Assembly (NCBI RefSeq): GCF_001433855.1
Contig: NZ_AZCP01000004.1
Coordinates: 106,104-170,103 of the forward strand
Length of the DNA: 64,000 bases
Source of the DNA: Levilactobacillus brevis ATCC 14869 = DSM 20054
Lineage (GTDB): Bacteria; Bacillota; Bacilli; Lactobacillales; Lactobacillaceae
Direction: 5' to 3'
Below are positions 63,452 to 64,000 of the stretch, in pieces. Made by a program: the position numbers and the translations under genes. Positions within the stretch are counted from its first letter, which is position 1. Each line of letters begins with the position of its first letter. A model generated the notes under the pieces. That model did not search any database, was not told the DNA's origin, and saw only the letters and a program-made list of their open reading frames with translations.

Positions 63452-64000
63452 ATGAAAAAGATAGGACTAATTGTGACGAGTCTGGTTGTCGGACTCGTCT
63501 GCTTCGGGGATACACAGGGACAGGCGGCCAAGTTGGTGACAGTTGCCACACCGTATCGTCAGAGTCGGCTCCAACACTTGCACCACGTGAAGAAAGTGGC
63601 TAAGAAGAAGACGGTGTCGTTGGATATTGTGTTAAAGCCACGGCAAACTAAAACGCTTAGTCAGCTGGCTTTGGCTGTGAACACCACCGATAGTCAGTCA
63701 TTTAAGGGGTACTTAACACCGCAGCAATTTCGTGCCAAGTTCGGCCAATCCAGTGCGACTACGAGTCGTTTGACTCGTTATTTTCGGGCCCGCCATTTGC
63801 AAGCCACAGCAGCCAATAATGGTCTGTTAATCCGGGTCAAGGGGCATGTCGCCACGATTAATAAAGCCTTTGCGGTAAATCTCAAGACTGCGCGGTATCA
63901 CGGCAAAAAGATCCAGTTTTCCAAGCAGGCCCCACGGTTGCCTAAGCAGGTGGCCCAACCCATCCGGGCAGTTGTTGGGGTAACGAACTTAATGATTGCC
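63452..64000 (+). CDS. Sedolisin-type (S53) protease, partial
   Basis: ATG 63452 after AGGGGGGAT opens a frame to the right edge (183 codons). A signal peptide (1-26, ending GQA) is followed by a pro-kumamolisin activation domain: FKGYLTPQQFRAKFGQ and the strand VKGHVATINKAFAVNL. The catalytic domain with SGTS motif would lie beyond the window. A secreted serine-carboxyl peptidase active at low pH is expected. Confidence 0.85.
   Translation, partial: MKKIGLIVTSLVVGLVCFGDTQGQAAKLVTVATPYRQSRLQHLHHVKKVAKKKTVSLDIVLKPRQTKTLSQLALAVNTTDSQSFKGYLTPQQFRAKFGQSSATTSRLTRYFRARHLQATAANNGLLIRVKGHVATINKAFAVNLKTARYHGKKIQFSKQAPRLPKQVAQPIRAVVGVTNLMIA

Overview
The window reads as chromosomal DNA of a heterofermentative lactic acid bacterium, most likely Levilactobacillus (L. 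brevis group). The evidence is the xylA/xylB/xylT set with cre and XylR-type sites, phenolic acid decarboxylase with PadR, lipoate ligase, an Opp peptide importer, a T-box-controlled NhaC antiporter, a WxL surface protein, MntH, moderate GC, strong AGGAGG-type ribosome sites and frequent GTG/TTG starts. No rRNA, tRNA, CRISPR array, insertion sequence or prophage gene was recognised. Genus assignment is inference from gene content.

Layout. 1-1.6 kb: drug-type MFS transporter (cut by the left edge) and divergent TetR. 1.7-7.5 kb: oppDFBCA on the minus strand from one strong promoter. 7.9-12.3 kb: Rrf2 regulator, lplA with a perfect cre over its -35, two unknown genes, a strong candidate 200-nt RNA gene and a secreted unknown. 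12.5-18.3 kb: a candidate ~95-nt RNA, then xylA-xylB, xylT and an acetoin/diacetyl-type reductase, with CcpA sites and two near-identical XylR-type operators but no xylR. 18.6-27.7 kb: household and stress genes (DUF1801, YfhO, Usp, PEBP, M20 peptidase, K+ channel, aldo-keto reductase, GNAT). 27.8-34.3 kb: T-box plus NhaC antiporter, then an AEC carrier, D-2-hydroxyacid dehydrogenase and a CitA/DcuS-type two-component system. 34.4-43.4 kb: many small regulator/target pairs (TetR/ABC-2, lone EAL protein, NUDIX, PadR/padC, TetR/reductase, ElaA/MarR). 43.9-45.5 kb: three unknown exported or membrane proteins. 45.7-49.5 kb: metal region with CadD, a degenerate DtxR-like regulator, Usp and MntH. 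49.6-52 kb: WxL lectin protein with a 127-nt leader. 52-56 kb: guaC-purA and divergent purB with PurBoxes. 56-64 kb: dehydrogenases, an NmrA/TetR pair with three identical operators, a hairpin-array RNA on the minus strand, hydrolases, a phosphatase and the start of a sedolisin-type protease.

How genes work together. XylT imports xylose; XylA and XylB convert it to xylulose 5-phosphate; glucose control is by CcpA sites and induction presumably by an XylR encoded elsewhere. GuaC, PurA and PurB together convert GMP to AMP via IMP. PadR represses padC through a 24-bp palindrome just downstream of the padC start point. The points most worth a second look are: the minus-strand RNA at 60126-60330 whose loops and linkers are all C-rich and anti-Shine-Dalgarno-like; the strong unassigned RNA gene at 10852-11052; PadR, which seems to start at AUU; three copies of one TetR operator at 59389-59474; the DtxR-family protein that seems to have lost its metal ligands; and the AEC/hydroxyacid dehydrogenase/sensor-kinase module.
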